Shown: piece after piece, positions 35,306 to 43,498 of the stretch
How the letters are laid out: the number at the start of each line of letters is the position of its first letter
Numbering within the stretch: the first letter of the stretch is position 1
Source: Spirochaetales bacterium
GTDB taxonomy: Bacteria; Spirochaetota; Spirochaetia; UBA9216
Direction of reading: 5' to 3'
Assembly (NCBI GenBank): GCA_016342585.1
Contig: JAEINK010000032.1
Coordinates: forward strand, 1 to 53,998
DNA: 53,998 nt
Made by a program: the position numbers and the translations under genes
Notes under the pieces: generated by a model
Database searches by the model: none
Told to the model about the DNA's origin: nothing
What the model saw: the letters and a program-made list of their open reading frames with translations, nothing else

Positions 35306-35586
35306 TCAGTGTTTTGGTTTATGGAGTTTTCGTAGGGATACTTCCATGTCGGGCAAGCCTGCTCCGGGGATTGGCATTCATGATTCCAGAATTGAGTTGC
35401 AGTACTTCTATTTCAATCGTTCGGTGACCTCGAAAAATGATTTTTTTTATAAAATGAAGCCTTAAAAAAGCCCTGTCACTTATATTAATCAAAGGGTTTC
35501 ATTGGAAAGGACCTCAGATATATACAAGTATATATCTGAGGTATATTCTTGATATATACAAAAGTATATATCTAAAAGGGTGAATC
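35306..35586. other. Intergenic region between aat and hppA
   Basis: The first 200 bases show no gene, RNA or clear terminator. The last 76 bases hold two large palindromes described separately. The region lies between convergent genes. Confidence 0.6.
35511..35572. repeat. Tandem AT-rich palindromes between convergent genes
   Basis: The first palindrome (35511-35542) has perfect 15-base arms, ACCTCAGATATATAC and its complement, around AA. The second (35551-35572) has 9-base arms, GATATATAC and its complement, around AAAA. The core GATATATAC occurs in four copies in alternating orientation. It could be a strong bidirectional cruciform or terminator, a regulator binding array, or a mobile-element footprint. 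Confidence 0.85.
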
Positions 35587-37614
35587 TTAAATCATGGGAG
35601 CAATAACGAGAGCTACCGTACTCATGAGTTTAATAACGATATCCATGGCAGGACCGGCTGTGTCCTTAAAGGGATCCCCTACCGTATCACCGATAACCGA
35701 AGCCTTATGGGCTTCCGAACCCTTTCCACCATGAGCACCTCCTTCGATATGCTTTTTGGCATTATCCCAGGCACCACCCGAGTTGGCCATGAAGAGGGCA
35801 AGCATGATACCGGAAACAGTTGTTCCAACAAGGACACCACCAAGCATTTCGGGGCCGGCGGTAAATCCTACAATAATAGGAATGATTACAGCGGCCACTC
35901 CGGGAATAACCATCTCTTTTATTGCTGCGGTGGTGGCAATATCAACACAGGCCACATAGTCCGGAGGGGTTTTTCCTTCAAGAATCCCGGGCATCTCTCT
36001 GAACTGCCGGCGAACTTCTTCTATCATCTTGAAGGCCGCCCTTCCTACGGCTCCGATGACAAATGAAGAGAAGACATAGGGAAGCATTCCGCCTACAAGA
36101 AGTCCCGTAACAACCGATGCCTTTGTAACATCAATGGACTCTATTCCCGCTGTCTCCTTGAATGCTGCGAAGAGGGATAGGGCTGTCAGGGCTGCAGAGC
36201 CGATGGCAAATCCTTTTCCAATAGCCGCCGTGGTATTCCCTACGGCGTCAAGTTTATCTGTTCTTTCACGAACTTCCGGAGCCAGGGATGCCATTTCGGC
36301 AAGTCCCCCGGCATTGTCGGCAATGGGGCCATAGGCGTCTACGGCCAGTTGAATACCTGTTGTTCCAAGCATTCCCAGGGCTGCAATTGCGATTCCATAA
36401 AGACCTGCAAAGTGGAAAGCGGTCATTATCGCGATGCCAAGGATTATTACTGGAAATCCTGTTGCCTGCATTCCTACTTCAATACCGGAGATGATATTTG
36501 TCGCAGGTCCGGTCTTGGACTGGTTTGCTATCTGGAGAACTGGTTTTTTTCCATCTCCCGTATAGAACTCGGTAACAGTCCCGATCAAAACTCCAGCAAT
36601 AAGACCGGTTATGATGGCAATAAAGATACCATTAGAGGTGTATCCGCCGGCTATACTGGCAGGTGCCATAAAGAGAACAATAGGGTAACTTACGATGAGT
36701 AAAAGAATTGCCGCTCCCATTGTTCCGAAGTTAAGAGCTTTCTGTGGATCACCGCCTTCTTTTGTTCTAACAAAAAAGGTTGCGATAATTGAAGATAGGA
36801 TCCCTGCACCTGCGATAATCAGGGGCAGTAATACCAGAGATATCTCGTTTATGGCTCCCCCCAGTACAACGGCACCAATAATCGAAGCAATGTATGACTC
36901 GCAAAGGTCTGAGCCAAGTCCGGCAACATCACCAACGTTGTCTCCTACATTATCCGCGATGGTGGCCGGGTTTCTGGGGTCATCCTCAGGAATTCCTTTT
37001 TCAACTTTACCGACAAGGTCTGCTCCGACGTCGGCTGCCTTGGTAAATATTCCGCCGCCGACCCTGGCAAAGAGTGCTACCGAACTTGCGCCCAGAGAAT
37101 ATCCTGTTATGATGGGGAGGACCCAGTGATTTACACTGGCGATATCACTTCCAAAAAGGGTCATATAGAATATAAGAAGTCCAGAAAGCCCAATTATCGC
37201 AAGTCCTACGACCGAAAGACCCATGACACTTCCACCTGTAAAGGCAATATTCAATGCCTTATTCAGGCTTGTTTTAGCGCCATGAGCCGTCCTGCTGTTT
37301 GCCTGAGTCGCCGCTCTCATTCCGATGAGTCCGGCAAGCCCTGAAAAAAGGGCTCCAATTACAAAAGATAGGGCGGATAATTTCCCGCTGCCTTCTGCGG
37401 AGAAGAAGAGAAGAGCGGTTACCGCCACGACTATCAGTGCCAGAATCTTATATTCCCGGGACATGAACGCCATGGCCCCGTCTTTAATAGCCTTTCCAAT
37501 CTCCTGGAGTTTGGCATCACCCGGTTCCTGTCTGTTAATCCATCCTATTTTATAGAATGCAAACAGGAGTGAGAGAATCCCCGCTCCAAGAGGAATAAAC
37601 AATAAGTTATGCAT
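35587..37614 (-). CDS. hppA: Membrane-bound pyrophosphatase (ion-pumping)
   Basis: This pump couples pyrophosphate hydrolysis to proton or sodium transport. It is 675 residues with about 16 TM segments. The catalytic region is [20 protein letters not shown] followed by [20 protein letters not shown], and later [20 protein letters not shown] and [20 protein letters not shown] near the C-terminus. [18 protein letters not shown] has Ala, where K+-independent enzymes have Lys, so it is predicted potassium-dependent; I cannot tell sodium from proton pumping here. A minus-strand promoter lies upstream. Spirochaetes often use such pumps to save ATP. Confidence 0.95.
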   Translation of the reverse strand: MHNLLFIPLGAGILSLLFAFYKIGWINRQEPGDAKLQEIGKAIKDGAMAFMSREYKILALIVVAVTALLFFSAEGSGKLSALSFVIGALFSGLAGLIGMRAATQANSRTAHGAKTSLNKALNIAFTGGSVMGLSVVGLAIIGLSGLLIFYMTLFGSDIASVNHWVLPIITGYSLGASSVALFARVGGGIFTKAADVGADLVGKVEKGIPEDDPRNPATIADNVGDNVGDVAGLGSDLCESYIASIIGAVVLGGAINEISLVLLPLIIAGAGILSSIIATFFVRTKEGGDPQKALNFGTMGAAILLLIVSYPIVLFMAPASIAGGYTSNGIFIAIITGLIAGVLIGTVTEFYTGDGKKPVLQIANQSKTGPATNIISGIEVGMQATGFPVIILGIAIMTAFHFAGLYGIAIAALGMLGTTGIQLAVDAYGPIADNAGGLAEMASLAPEVRERTDKLDAVGNTTAAIGKGFAIGSAALTALSLFAAFKETAGIESIDVTKASVVTGLLVGGMLPYVFSSFVIGAVGRAAFKMIEEVRRQFREMPGILEGKTPPDYVACVDIATTAAIKEMVIPGVAAVIIPIIVGFTAGPEMLGGVLVGTTVSGIMLALFMANSGGAWDNAKKHIEGGAHGGKGSEAHKASVIGDTVGDPFKDTAGPAMDIVIKLMSTVALVIAPMI

Positions 37615-37690
37615 TTAAAATCAGCCCCCTACTTTAATTTCACTTTCATTTGTATTACAATTTATTTGGTTAGAATAATTGTCGATTCTT

Positions 37691-37719
37691 TGTATAGCAA
37701 AATATCTGTCTGTAAACAA
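37691..37719 (-). promoter_or_regulatory. Candidate promoter of hppA
   Basis: On the minus strand, TTGTTT (37719-37714), 17 bases, TATACA (37696-37691). The leader is about 70 bases. The region 37615-37808 is shared with the divergent unknown gene. Confidence 0.5.
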
Positions 37720-37808
37720 TAATTTCAGGTAGATATAACAGCATGTTAAGTGGTTGTTAACAGTCTGTTCATAAACTTCAAAAGTTGTTGAAAATAAGGA
37801 AGAAATCG

Positions 37809-38597
37809 ATGGCAATTAATTATTATTTAATGGTGTTTCCCACCGAATCTCTCATCGCCAGTGGGCTTGAACCTGAACAGTTTGGTTCCTATATGGCTAT
37901 TGGTTCACGAAAAGGATCTGAAGAGCAGGTAATCTTTGCCGAGCTTGAAGGTGAATCTGAGTCTGCCGCTGATGCAGGAGAAGGTTTTGACTGGGCATAC
38001 GCTAAGGAAAAGTGTGTTCCTCATCCCAATGGAGATCCCAAACATTCGGTTTATCTGGCCGTTTATCGGGTTCTGGAAAGGATTCCACAATCATCAATTA
38101 AAACTCTCTATATGGTAACAAAAGATGGAAGAACTTTGAAACTTGAGCAAAGTGAATACCGTGAGCCGAAATCGAGTAACGGTATTTTTGTTTATCAGCA
38201 GTTTTGTCCTTTAAATCCAGTTATTGTCAGTGTTCTGCCTCCTCGTGAGTTTGGAAAGCAGATTACCGCGAAGAAAGAGAAAATTTCGGTTCCACATATG
38301 CTTTTTGGCGATCTGAAACCGATAAATTTCGATGACCCGGACCATTCGGGAAACCTGGGGGGCCTTTATGATAATCAGTTGGCCCATTTTCTGGATTGTG
38401 TCTCATCGGTAAAATCCAGAACTGAAAAGATGAACAAAACTTATAATCGATCCCATCTGGAATCTTTTACCTATAATTCTATTAATCAGGGCTTATACTT
38501 TTGCCGTGGCGAAGAGATCCTTTATTTTGCCATGCCTTCGGAGAATGAACTTAAACAGATAGATTATGACTGGGGACGATCCGCATTGATCCTTTAG
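37809..38597 (+). CDS. Protein of unknown function, 262 residues
   Basis: ATG 37809 follows AAGGAAG at 6 bases; a longer frame from 37785 lacks a site. The product begins MAINYYLMVFPTESLIASGL. It has no signal peptide and no TM segment. The sequence looks like a globular alpha/beta protein: VYLAVYRVLERIPQSSIKTL, LYMVTKDGRTLKLEQSEYRE, GIFVYQQFCPLNPVIVSVLP. I recognise no family. It stands between divergent hppA and serA, with its own downstream terminator. Confidence 0.75.
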   Translation: MAINYYLMVFPTESLIASGLEPEQFGSYMAIGSRKGSEEQVIFAELEGESESAADAGEGFDWAYAKEKCVPHPNGDPKHSVYLAVYRVLERIPQSSIKTLYMVTKDGRTLKLEQSEYREPKSSNGIFVYQQFCPLNPVIVSVLPPREFGKQITAKKEKISVPHMLFGDLKPINFDDPDHSGNLGGLYDNQLAHFLDCVSSVKSRTEKMNKTYNRSHLESFTYNSINQGLYFCRGEEILYFAMPSENELKQIDYDWGRSALIL

Positions 38598-38629
38598 TTA
38601 TGGATTAATCCGATCTCTTTTCTGGTGTT

Positions 38630-38701
38630 ACCGGAATCTTTTGGTTGAAGATTTTAAGACTTAACTGTTTTGAAGTGTTGCCTGGATTCCGGTTTTTTTT
38701 A
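38630..38701 (+). terminator. Long-loop terminator ahead of serA
   Basis: ACCGGAATC (38630-38638) pairs perfectly with GATTCCGGT (38685-38693), followed by a run of T's (38693-38700). The loop is 46 bases, unusually long, and may fold internally. It ends the gene at 37809 and lies before the serA promoter. Confidence 0.75.
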
Positions 38702-38722
38702 CCCTTTATGAAGATTGAATTT

Positions 38723-38795
38723 CGCATAATATCAAAAAATAAATAATAATTACGCATTTAGCATAAATAATTTGACAAAACTACGCATATGGATA
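38723..38795 (+). promoter_or_regulatory. serA promoter with three phased CGCAT boxes
   Basis: The promoter is TTGACA (38772-38777) with a -10 of TATATC or similar near 38794. CGCAT occurs at 38723, 38753 and 38784, that is 30 and 31 bases apart, about three helical turns. The last copy lies between -35 and -10. A related AGCATAA is at 38760. This looks like a repressor array for serine synthesis; the regulator is unknown. Confidence 0.55.
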
Positions 38796-38833
38796 TATCC
38801 TTAATAAAAGAAGAGAGTAGAGGAGATATTTGT

Positions 38834-40042
38834 ATGAAGGTTCTTGTTGCGGATAAGTTCCCGGATAGTGCGGTCGATAAGATAAAAAAGTTTGGTGTAG
38901 AGGTTATTTATGAACAAAACTTAAAGGATGATTCCCTGCTTGATGCTATGAAAGAGAAACAGCCCAATGTTGTAGTGGTGCGATCTACCAAGGTAACAGG
39001 TCCTATGATTCAAGCCAATCCGGATCTTTCTTTGATTATCCGTGCGGGCGCCGGATTTAATACCATTGATGTGGGAACAGCTTCCCTTCGGGGTGTCTAT
39101 GTTGCCAATTGTCCCGGTAAGAACGCCATTGCGGTAGCTGAACTTGCTATGGGACATATTATGTCAATTGATAGAAGAATCCCTGATTGTGTTATTCAGC
39201 TCAGGGATGGTAAATGGGATAAAGCCGGTTTTTCCAAGGCTGAAGGTATCTACGGTTCCACCCTGGGAATAATCGGAACTGGAAGGATCGGTCAGGAAGT
39301 TATCATTCGCGCAAAAGCATTTGGAATGAAGGTTATTGCCTGGAGTCGATCCCTTACCTCCGAAATGGCTGCTGAACTGGGAATTGAAAGGTGTGCGAGT
39401 ATAACCGAAGTTGCCTCCAGGGCCGATTATGTGAGTCTTCATCTGGCTCTGACAGATGATACCAGGGGAATGATAGACTCTGCCTTCTTCGGAAGTATGA
39501 AAGCAGGAGCAGCATTGATTAACACATCCCGGGCGGAAATTGTTGATCAGGATGCTCTCCTTAATGCTTTAGATAATAAGGGGATCCGGGCCGGCCTAGA
39601 TGTTTTTGCTGATGAACCCTCATATAAGGAGGGAGAATTTGTAAATCGAATAGCCGCCCATCCTTCTGTTTTTGGAACCCATCATATAGGAGCATCAACC
39701 AATCAGGCGCAGCTTGCCGTCGCCGAGGAGTCCATTAATATAATAAGCACATTTCTTGCTACTGGTTTGGTTTTGAATTGTGTAAATCTAATTGCCAAGA
39801 CTCCGGCGAAGTATGTTCTTTCAGTCAGGCATAGAAACAGGGTGGGGGTTTTAGCTGATGTTCTGAGGATTGTACGGGAAAATGAGATAAATGTAGAGAA
39901 GATGGAAAATATTATCTTTGCCGGAGCGGAAGGGGCCTGTGCCAATATACAGATTGATGATGAACTTTCCAGCATTGCACTTGACGGTTTGCGAAGATCC
40001 AGCGATGATATCTACGATGTAAACCTAACGAGAATTGAATAA
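38834..40042 (+). CDS. serA: D-3-phosphoglycerate dehydrogenase
   Basis: SerA starts serine synthesis. ATG 38834 follows AGGAG at about 9 bases; an ATG at 38789 lies inside the promoter -10 region and is rejected. The protein is 402 residues. The NAD-binding motif is LGIIGTGRIGQEV (about 148-160). Catalytic Arg, Glu and His are in NTSRAEIVDQDALLNAL (usually RGG), FADEPSY and GTHHIGAST. The C-terminus has an ACT-like domain (VLSVRHRNRVGVLADVLRIV, about 330-350), suggesting serine or similar feedback. serC follows after 17 bases. Confidence 0.95.
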   Translation: MKVLVADKFPDSAVDKIKKFGVEVIYEQNLKDDSLLDAMKEKQPNVVVVRSTKVTGPMIQANPDLSLIIRAGAGFNTIDVGTASLRGVYVANCPGKNAIAVAELAMGHIMSIDRRIPDCVIQLRDGKWDKAGFSKAEGIYGSTLGIIGTGRIGQEVIIRAKAFGMKVIAWSRSLTSEMAAELGIERCASITEVASRADYVSLHLALTDDTRGMIDSAFFGSMKAGAALINTSRAEIVDQDALLNALDNKGIRAGLDVFADEPSYKEGEFVNRIAAHPSVFGTHHIGASTNQAQLAVAEESINIISTFLATGLVLNCVNLIAKTPAKYVLSVRHRNRVGVLADVLRIVRENEINVEKMENIIFAGAEGACANIQIDDELSSIALDGLRRSSDDIYDVNLTRIE

Positions 40043-40059
40043 TTCGGGAGAAAATTGTA

Positions 40060-41136
40060 ATGGAAAGAAAACTAAATTTCTCCGCCGGACCGGCGGCTCT
40101 TCCTCTCTCCGTACTGGAGCAGGTAAAGGAAGAATTTGTAGACTTTAACGGAGCAGGACTTTCTCTGATTGAATCCAGTCATAGAACTGCCCTTTATGAT
40201 GATGTGCATATGGAAACCATGACACTTATTCGGGAGCTGATGGGAGTGTCTGAGGATTATGATGTTATGTTCCTCGGTGGTGGTGCAACCATGCAGTTTG
40301 GCATGATCCCCATGAATTTCCTTAAAGCGGGCGGTTCAGCAGATTATGTGAACTCTGGTGCCTGGGCTAAGAAAGCTATCGCTGATGCAAAGAAGATTGG
40401 GAATGTCAATGTTGTCTGGGATGGTGCAGACGTAAATTATGCCTCCCTGCCCGGAAAGGTTTCTTCCTCGCCGGATGCTTCCTATTTTCACCTGACATCC
40501 AATGAAACTATCGGCGGCGTTCAATGGAAAGAGTTTCCTGAAACAGGCAATGTTCCTTTAATTGCGGATATGTCCAGTGATATCATGAGTCGTCCTATTA
40601 ATGTTGCTGATTTCGGTATGATCTACGCCGGGGCTCAAAAGAATATCGGACCTGCCGGTGTCACCCTTGTGATCATGAAAAAGGAGCTCCTTGAATCTGC
40701 TTCGGATAGGTTCCCCGCTTATTTGACATACAAAAATCATGCCGCAAAGAGTTCTATGTATAATACTCCCCCTGTGTTCCCCATTTATGTGATGAATCTT
40801 GTAATGAAATGGCTAAAATCGCTTGGCGGAATCGAAGGGATTCAAGCCATAAACGATAAAAAAGCGGCCCTCCTTTACAGTACAATTGATGGCAGTAAGG
40901 ATTATTATAAATCACCCGTCGATACTGCCTACCGTTCTTCCATGAATGTTGTTTTTACAACGCCAAGTCCCGACCTGGATAAGAAGTTCCTGAGTGAAGC
41001 AGCCGACCTTGGTATGATAAGCCTGAAGGGTTATAGGGATGTTGGTGGCTGCAGAGCCTCTATCTACAATGCCATGCCTTTAGAGGGTGTAGAAAAACTC
41101 GCATCCTTCATGAAGGATTTTGCTTCTAAAAACTAA
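40060..41136 (+). CDS. serC: Phosphoserine aminotransferase
   Basis: SerC is the second serine-synthesis enzyme, PLP-dependent. The 358-residue protein begins RKLNFSAGPAALPLSVLEQV, has LGGGATMQFGMIPMNFL (about 73-89), SGAWAKKAI, the PLP lysine in IYAGAQKNIGPAGVTLVI (Lys near 195), and a C-terminal substrate segment CRASIYNAMPLEGVEKLASF. There is no visible serB in the window. Promoter and regulation are shared with serA; two hairpins follow it. Confidence 0.96.
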   Translation: MERKLNFSAGPAALPLSVLEQVKEEFVDFNGAGLSLIESSHRTALYDDVHMETMTLIRELMGVSEDYDVMFLGGGATMQFGMIPMNFLKAGGSADYVNSGAWAKKAIADAKKIGNVNVVWDGADVNYASLPGKVSSSPDASYFHLTSNETIGGVQWKEFPETGNVPLIADMSSDIMSRPINVADFGMIYAGAQKNIGPAGVTLVIMKKELLESASDRFPAYLTYKNHAAKSSMYNTPPVFPIYVMNLVMKWLKSLGGIEGIQAINDKKAALLYSTIDGSKDYYKSPVDTAYRSSMNVVFTTPSPDLDKKFLSEAADLGMISLKGYRDVGGCRASIYNAMPLEGVEKLASFMKDFASKN

Positions 41137-41152
41137 ACAGAATCGATCTTTT

Positions 41153-41186
41153 CCGAAGGCATCGTCAGTGGCGATTTGGCCTTCGG
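41153..41186 (+). other. First hairpin after serC
   Basis: CCGAAGGC (41153-41160) pairs with GCCTTCGG (41179-41186); inside, ATCG pairs with CGAT. No U-run follows. It sits 9 bases ahead of the true terminator and may stabilise the message. Confidence 0.5.
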
Positions 41187-41194
41187 CATATTTC

Positions 41195-41239
41195 GGACCA
41201 CCGGTTTTATAATATTAAATCGGGTGGTCCTTTTTTTTT
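41195..41239 (+). terminator. Rho-independent terminator of serAC
   Basis: GGACCACC (41195-41202) pairs with GGTGGTCC (41223-41230), followed by nine T's. Confidence 0.85.
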
Positions 41240-41259
41240 GTATATTGTGTGCTTTTTTA

Positions 41260-41316
41260 TTGACAAGTCAGAATAATTGCTATACATTCATAGTGTATTA
41301 GAAACGTAGTACACTA
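41260..41316 (+). promoter_or_regulatory. Promoter and YtrA-type operator of the ABC operon
   Basis: TTGACA (41260-41265) and an extended -10 TGC-TATACA (41278-41286) precede the operator TAGTGTATTA, six bases (GAAACG), TAGTACACTA at 41291-41316. The arms are ten bases with one mismatch. The operator covers the transcription start and ends just before AAGGAG. GTGTA...TACAC is the style recalled for GntR/YtrA regulators, and such a regulator is encoded as third gene. Confidence 0.7.
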
Positions 41317-41327
41317 AGGAGTAAATA

Positions 41328-42182
41328 ATGATTGATCTGAAGGAAATGTCCTTTAGTTATGGGAAGAGCAGGAAGGGAGAAAAGCCCCTGTTTGATCAGT
41401 TAACCCTTGAACTCGGACCGGGACTTTTTGGTCTTCTTGGGAAAAATGGAGCCGGCAAAACTACATTGATGAGAATTATGGCCGGACTGATCTATCCCCA
41501 TGAAGGAAAATGTGAGGTAATGGAACAGGTACCCGGGATGCGAAACCCTTCATTACTGGAAGAGATCTTTTTTCTGTCGGAAGAGTTTTATCTACCCGGA
41601 ATGACAGGTGAAGAGTATCGTAAAATGTATAGTCCCTTCTATCCGAAGTTTGACCATAATTTTTTTGATAGATGCTGCCGGGAATTCGAGATTGAGATAA
41701 ACAAGAAATTATCAAAAATGTCCTATGGGCAGAAGAAGAAGTATCTGATCGCTTTCGGTTTGGCTTCAAAGACTAAACTTCTTTTATTGGATGAACCGAC
41801 AAATGGTCTGGATATTCCATCGAAGGCACAGTTTCGAAAACTTGTGGCTGCTTCCTGGTCGGAAGAACAGACCATTGTGATATCAACCCATCAGGTGCGG
41901 GATGTTGAAAAACTCATCGACCCTATAATTATTGTGGATAACGGGAAGATTATATTCAAGCACTCTCTGGAGGAGATAAACCACGCACTAAAATTTTCTG
42001 TTTATTCCCATGAAGAGGAGGGGGATAGAATCCTCTATTCTGAAAAGGGACTTGGTGGATGGGCTGTCATGGAGGCCGGACCCGATGAGGCTGGTGGGGC
42101 AGTGGACCTGGAACTTCTTTTTAACGGAGTGCTTAATGATCCGAAGAGAATCAGCGGACTAATGAAAGGGGTAAGAGTATGA
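41328..42182 (+). CDS. ABC transporter ATP-binding protein
   Basis: The 284-residue ATPase has Walker A LLGKNGAGKTTLMRIMAGL (about 37-55), a Q-loop region EEIFFLSEEFYLPGM, an ABC signature (KMSYGQKKKYLIAFGL, a variant of LSGGQ) and Walker B LLLLDEPTNGLDIPSKAQ (about 146-163) with the switch His in VISTHQVRD. The C-terminal 80 residues are divergent. It pairs with the permease whose start overlaps its stop (ATGA). The substrate is unknown; YtrBC-type antibiotic-responsive systems are close in form. Confidence 0.9.
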   Translation: MIDLKEMSFSYGKSRKGEKPLFDQLTLELGPGLFGLLGKNGAGKTTLMRIMAGLIYPHEGKCEVMEQVPGMRNPSLLEEIFFLSEEFYLPGMTGEEYRKMYSPFYPKFDHNFFDRCCREFEIEINKKLSKMSYGQKKKYLIAFGLASKTKLLLLDEPTNGLDIPSKAQFRKLVAASWSEEQTIVISTHQVRDVEKLIDPIIIVDNGKIIFKHSLEEINHALKFSVYSHEEEGDRILYSEKGLGGWAVMEAGPDEAGGAVDLELLFNGVLNDPKRISGLMKGVRV

Positions 42183-42985
42183 GAAGCATAACAGTAAACG
42201 ATATTTTTAACCCTGTAAGGTTTTTAAGGCTCTTTTATCTGGATATCAGAAGGGATTGGAAAACTCTTGTCATTACTTTGGGTGGAGTTTTCGCGTTTTT
42301 CCTCTTAACAGGACTTATTGATGGTTACCGGCATTCTGATGCGGATTACCTCTACACCTATATGGCCATTTTTATTGTGGGAGGAATTCTACTAACAGCC
42401 AGAGCTTTTCGGCATTATTATAGAAGGGAAAGAAATACCCCATTATTGATGCTTCCGGCATCCAAAACCGAAAAATGGGTTGAAAAGCTTCTTATGACAA
42501 CCCTGGGGTGGATGATTGGTTCGTTCATTGTTTTTACTGCCTACGCCTTTTTATCGGCCGGGATTAATGAACTTATATTCGGCTATCATACCTCCCCGAT
42601 CTGGTGGGATGAGATCCTTGTGAAATTCTATCTTCACTATCTGGTTGCTCATTCCGTGTTTTTTCTCGGAGCATCAGTCTATAAAAAGACCGTTCTGTTT
42701 AAAACTGTTCTAACCATTTTTATTATTGGTGTAGTGCTCTCTCTTTTTAGTGCATTGTTCGGAAGAATTGTATTTCAGGATCTATTCAAGACTGTTGTGC
42801 ACCTTTCAAATAATGGAGGCAACGGGATAAATATAGGACCGGGAGATACAACTCCCGAAGTAATGGATTTTATATTCAGGCTTGGAAAGGTCATGCAGGT
42901 TTTTTACTGGGCATTGATTATTCCATTCTGCTGGGTAACCTCGTTTGTACGGTTTACCGAGATTGAGGTGAAAGATGGAGTTTAA
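42179..42985 (+). CDS. ABC transporter permease-like membrane protein
   Basis: The 268-residue protein has a short cytoplasmic N-terminus then about six TM segments (approximately 32-48, 60-76, 106-130, 157-172, 180-200 and 240-258). A soluble stretch with Gly/Asn (NNGGNGINIGPGDTTPEV, about 211-228) lies between TM5 and TM6. It shows no known substrate domain. It overlaps the ATPase by 4 bases at its start and the GntR gene by 11 at its end, so all are translated from one message. Confidence 0.82.
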   Translation: MRSITVNDIFNPVRFLRLFYLDIRRDWKTLVITLGGVFAFFLLTGLIDGYRHSDADYLYTYMAIFIVGGILLTARAFRHYYRRERNTPLLMLPASKTEKWVEKLLMTTLGWMIGSFIVFTAYAFLSAGINELIFGYHTSPIWWDEILVKFYLHYLVAHSVFFLGASVYKKTVLFKTVLTIFIIGVVLSLFSALFGRIVFQDLFKTVVHLSNNGGNGINIGPGDTTPEVMDFIFRLGKVMQVFYWALIIPFCWVTSFVRFTEIEVKDGV

Positions 42986-43382
42986 GGATAAGAAGGGGAT
43001 ATATCTGCAGATAGCAGAAAATCTGATGGATAGATTTCTGGAAGATGTTTCGGGTGAGTTTTCATCGAACGATTCCGATGAAGACCCCCGGATTCCTTCA
43101 ATCAGGGAAACTGCCGAAGATTTGGGTGTTAATCCCAATACGGTAATGAGATCCTACTCCTTTCTACAGGAGCTGGGTATTATCTACAACCGGAGGGGGA
43201 TTGGCTTTTTCCTCTCCGCCGATGGGAGGAAAAAAGCAGTGAATTGGAAAAAAGATGAATTTATAAGAGTCGAGTTACCTGAAGTTTTCAAAACCATGAG
43301 ACTTCTTGATATGAAACCTGATGACCTGATGGTCCTTTATTCGGAATACAATAGTAAGGAGGAGAAAAATGAAGTTAAGTAA
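42975..43382 (+). CDS. GntR-family transcriptional regulator, YtrA subfamily
   Basis: The 135-residue protein has the GntR winged helix at about 8-78: KKGIYLQIAENLMDRFLEDV, RIPSIRETAEDLGVNPNTVM, RSYSFLQELGIIYNRRGIGF. After that only 55 residues remain, the short effector end of the YtrA subfamily rather than FadR or HutC types. It probably represses its own operon through the inverted repeat at 41291-41316. Its 3' end overlaps the start of a 41-residue ORF. Confidence 0.9.
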   Translation: MEFKDKKGIYLQIAENLMDRFLEDVSGEFSSNDSDEDPRIPSIRETAEDLGVNPNTVMRSYSFLQELGIIYNRRGIGFFLSADGRKKAVNWKKDEFIRVELPEVFKTMRLLDMKPDDLMVLYSEYNSKEEKNEVK

Positions 43383-43494
43383 CAAACTGCTTTTAAGTGG
43401 TGGCGGGTTTCTTGTGATCCTTTCCTTTGCCGTCCTTCTTGCTTTAAAGATAGGGATTGGCACCTGGCTGGAGCATCTGGTTACTTTTGGTTAA
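43369..43494 (+). CDS. 41-residue membrane peptide at the end of the GntR-ABC operon
   Basis: ATG 43369 lies 5 bases after a strong AAGGAGG (43357-43363) and overlaps the GntR stop by 14 bases. The product begins MKLSNKLLLSGGGFLVILSF and continues AVLLALKIGIGTWLEHLVTF with a final Gly. It has one TM helix (about 12-30). The start resembles the N-terminal anchor (MKxSNKLL...) of larger proteins that occur at this place in similar operons elsewhere, so it may be a truncated relic or a true small subunit. The stop is 4 bases from the convergent kinase gene. Confidence 0.65.
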   Translation: MKLSNKLLLSGGGFLVILSFAVLLALKIGIGTWLEHLVTFG

Positions 43495-43498
43495 ACGG

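Noticed and set aside
35711..37555. Several plus-strand ORFs of 60-144 residues in the hppA region
   Set aside because: They are shadows of the hppA gene on the other strand.
38789..38833. Longer serA start at ATG 38789
   Set aside because: The ATG overlaps the promoter -10 region, and AGGAG precedes ATG 38834 where the conserved N-terminus begins.
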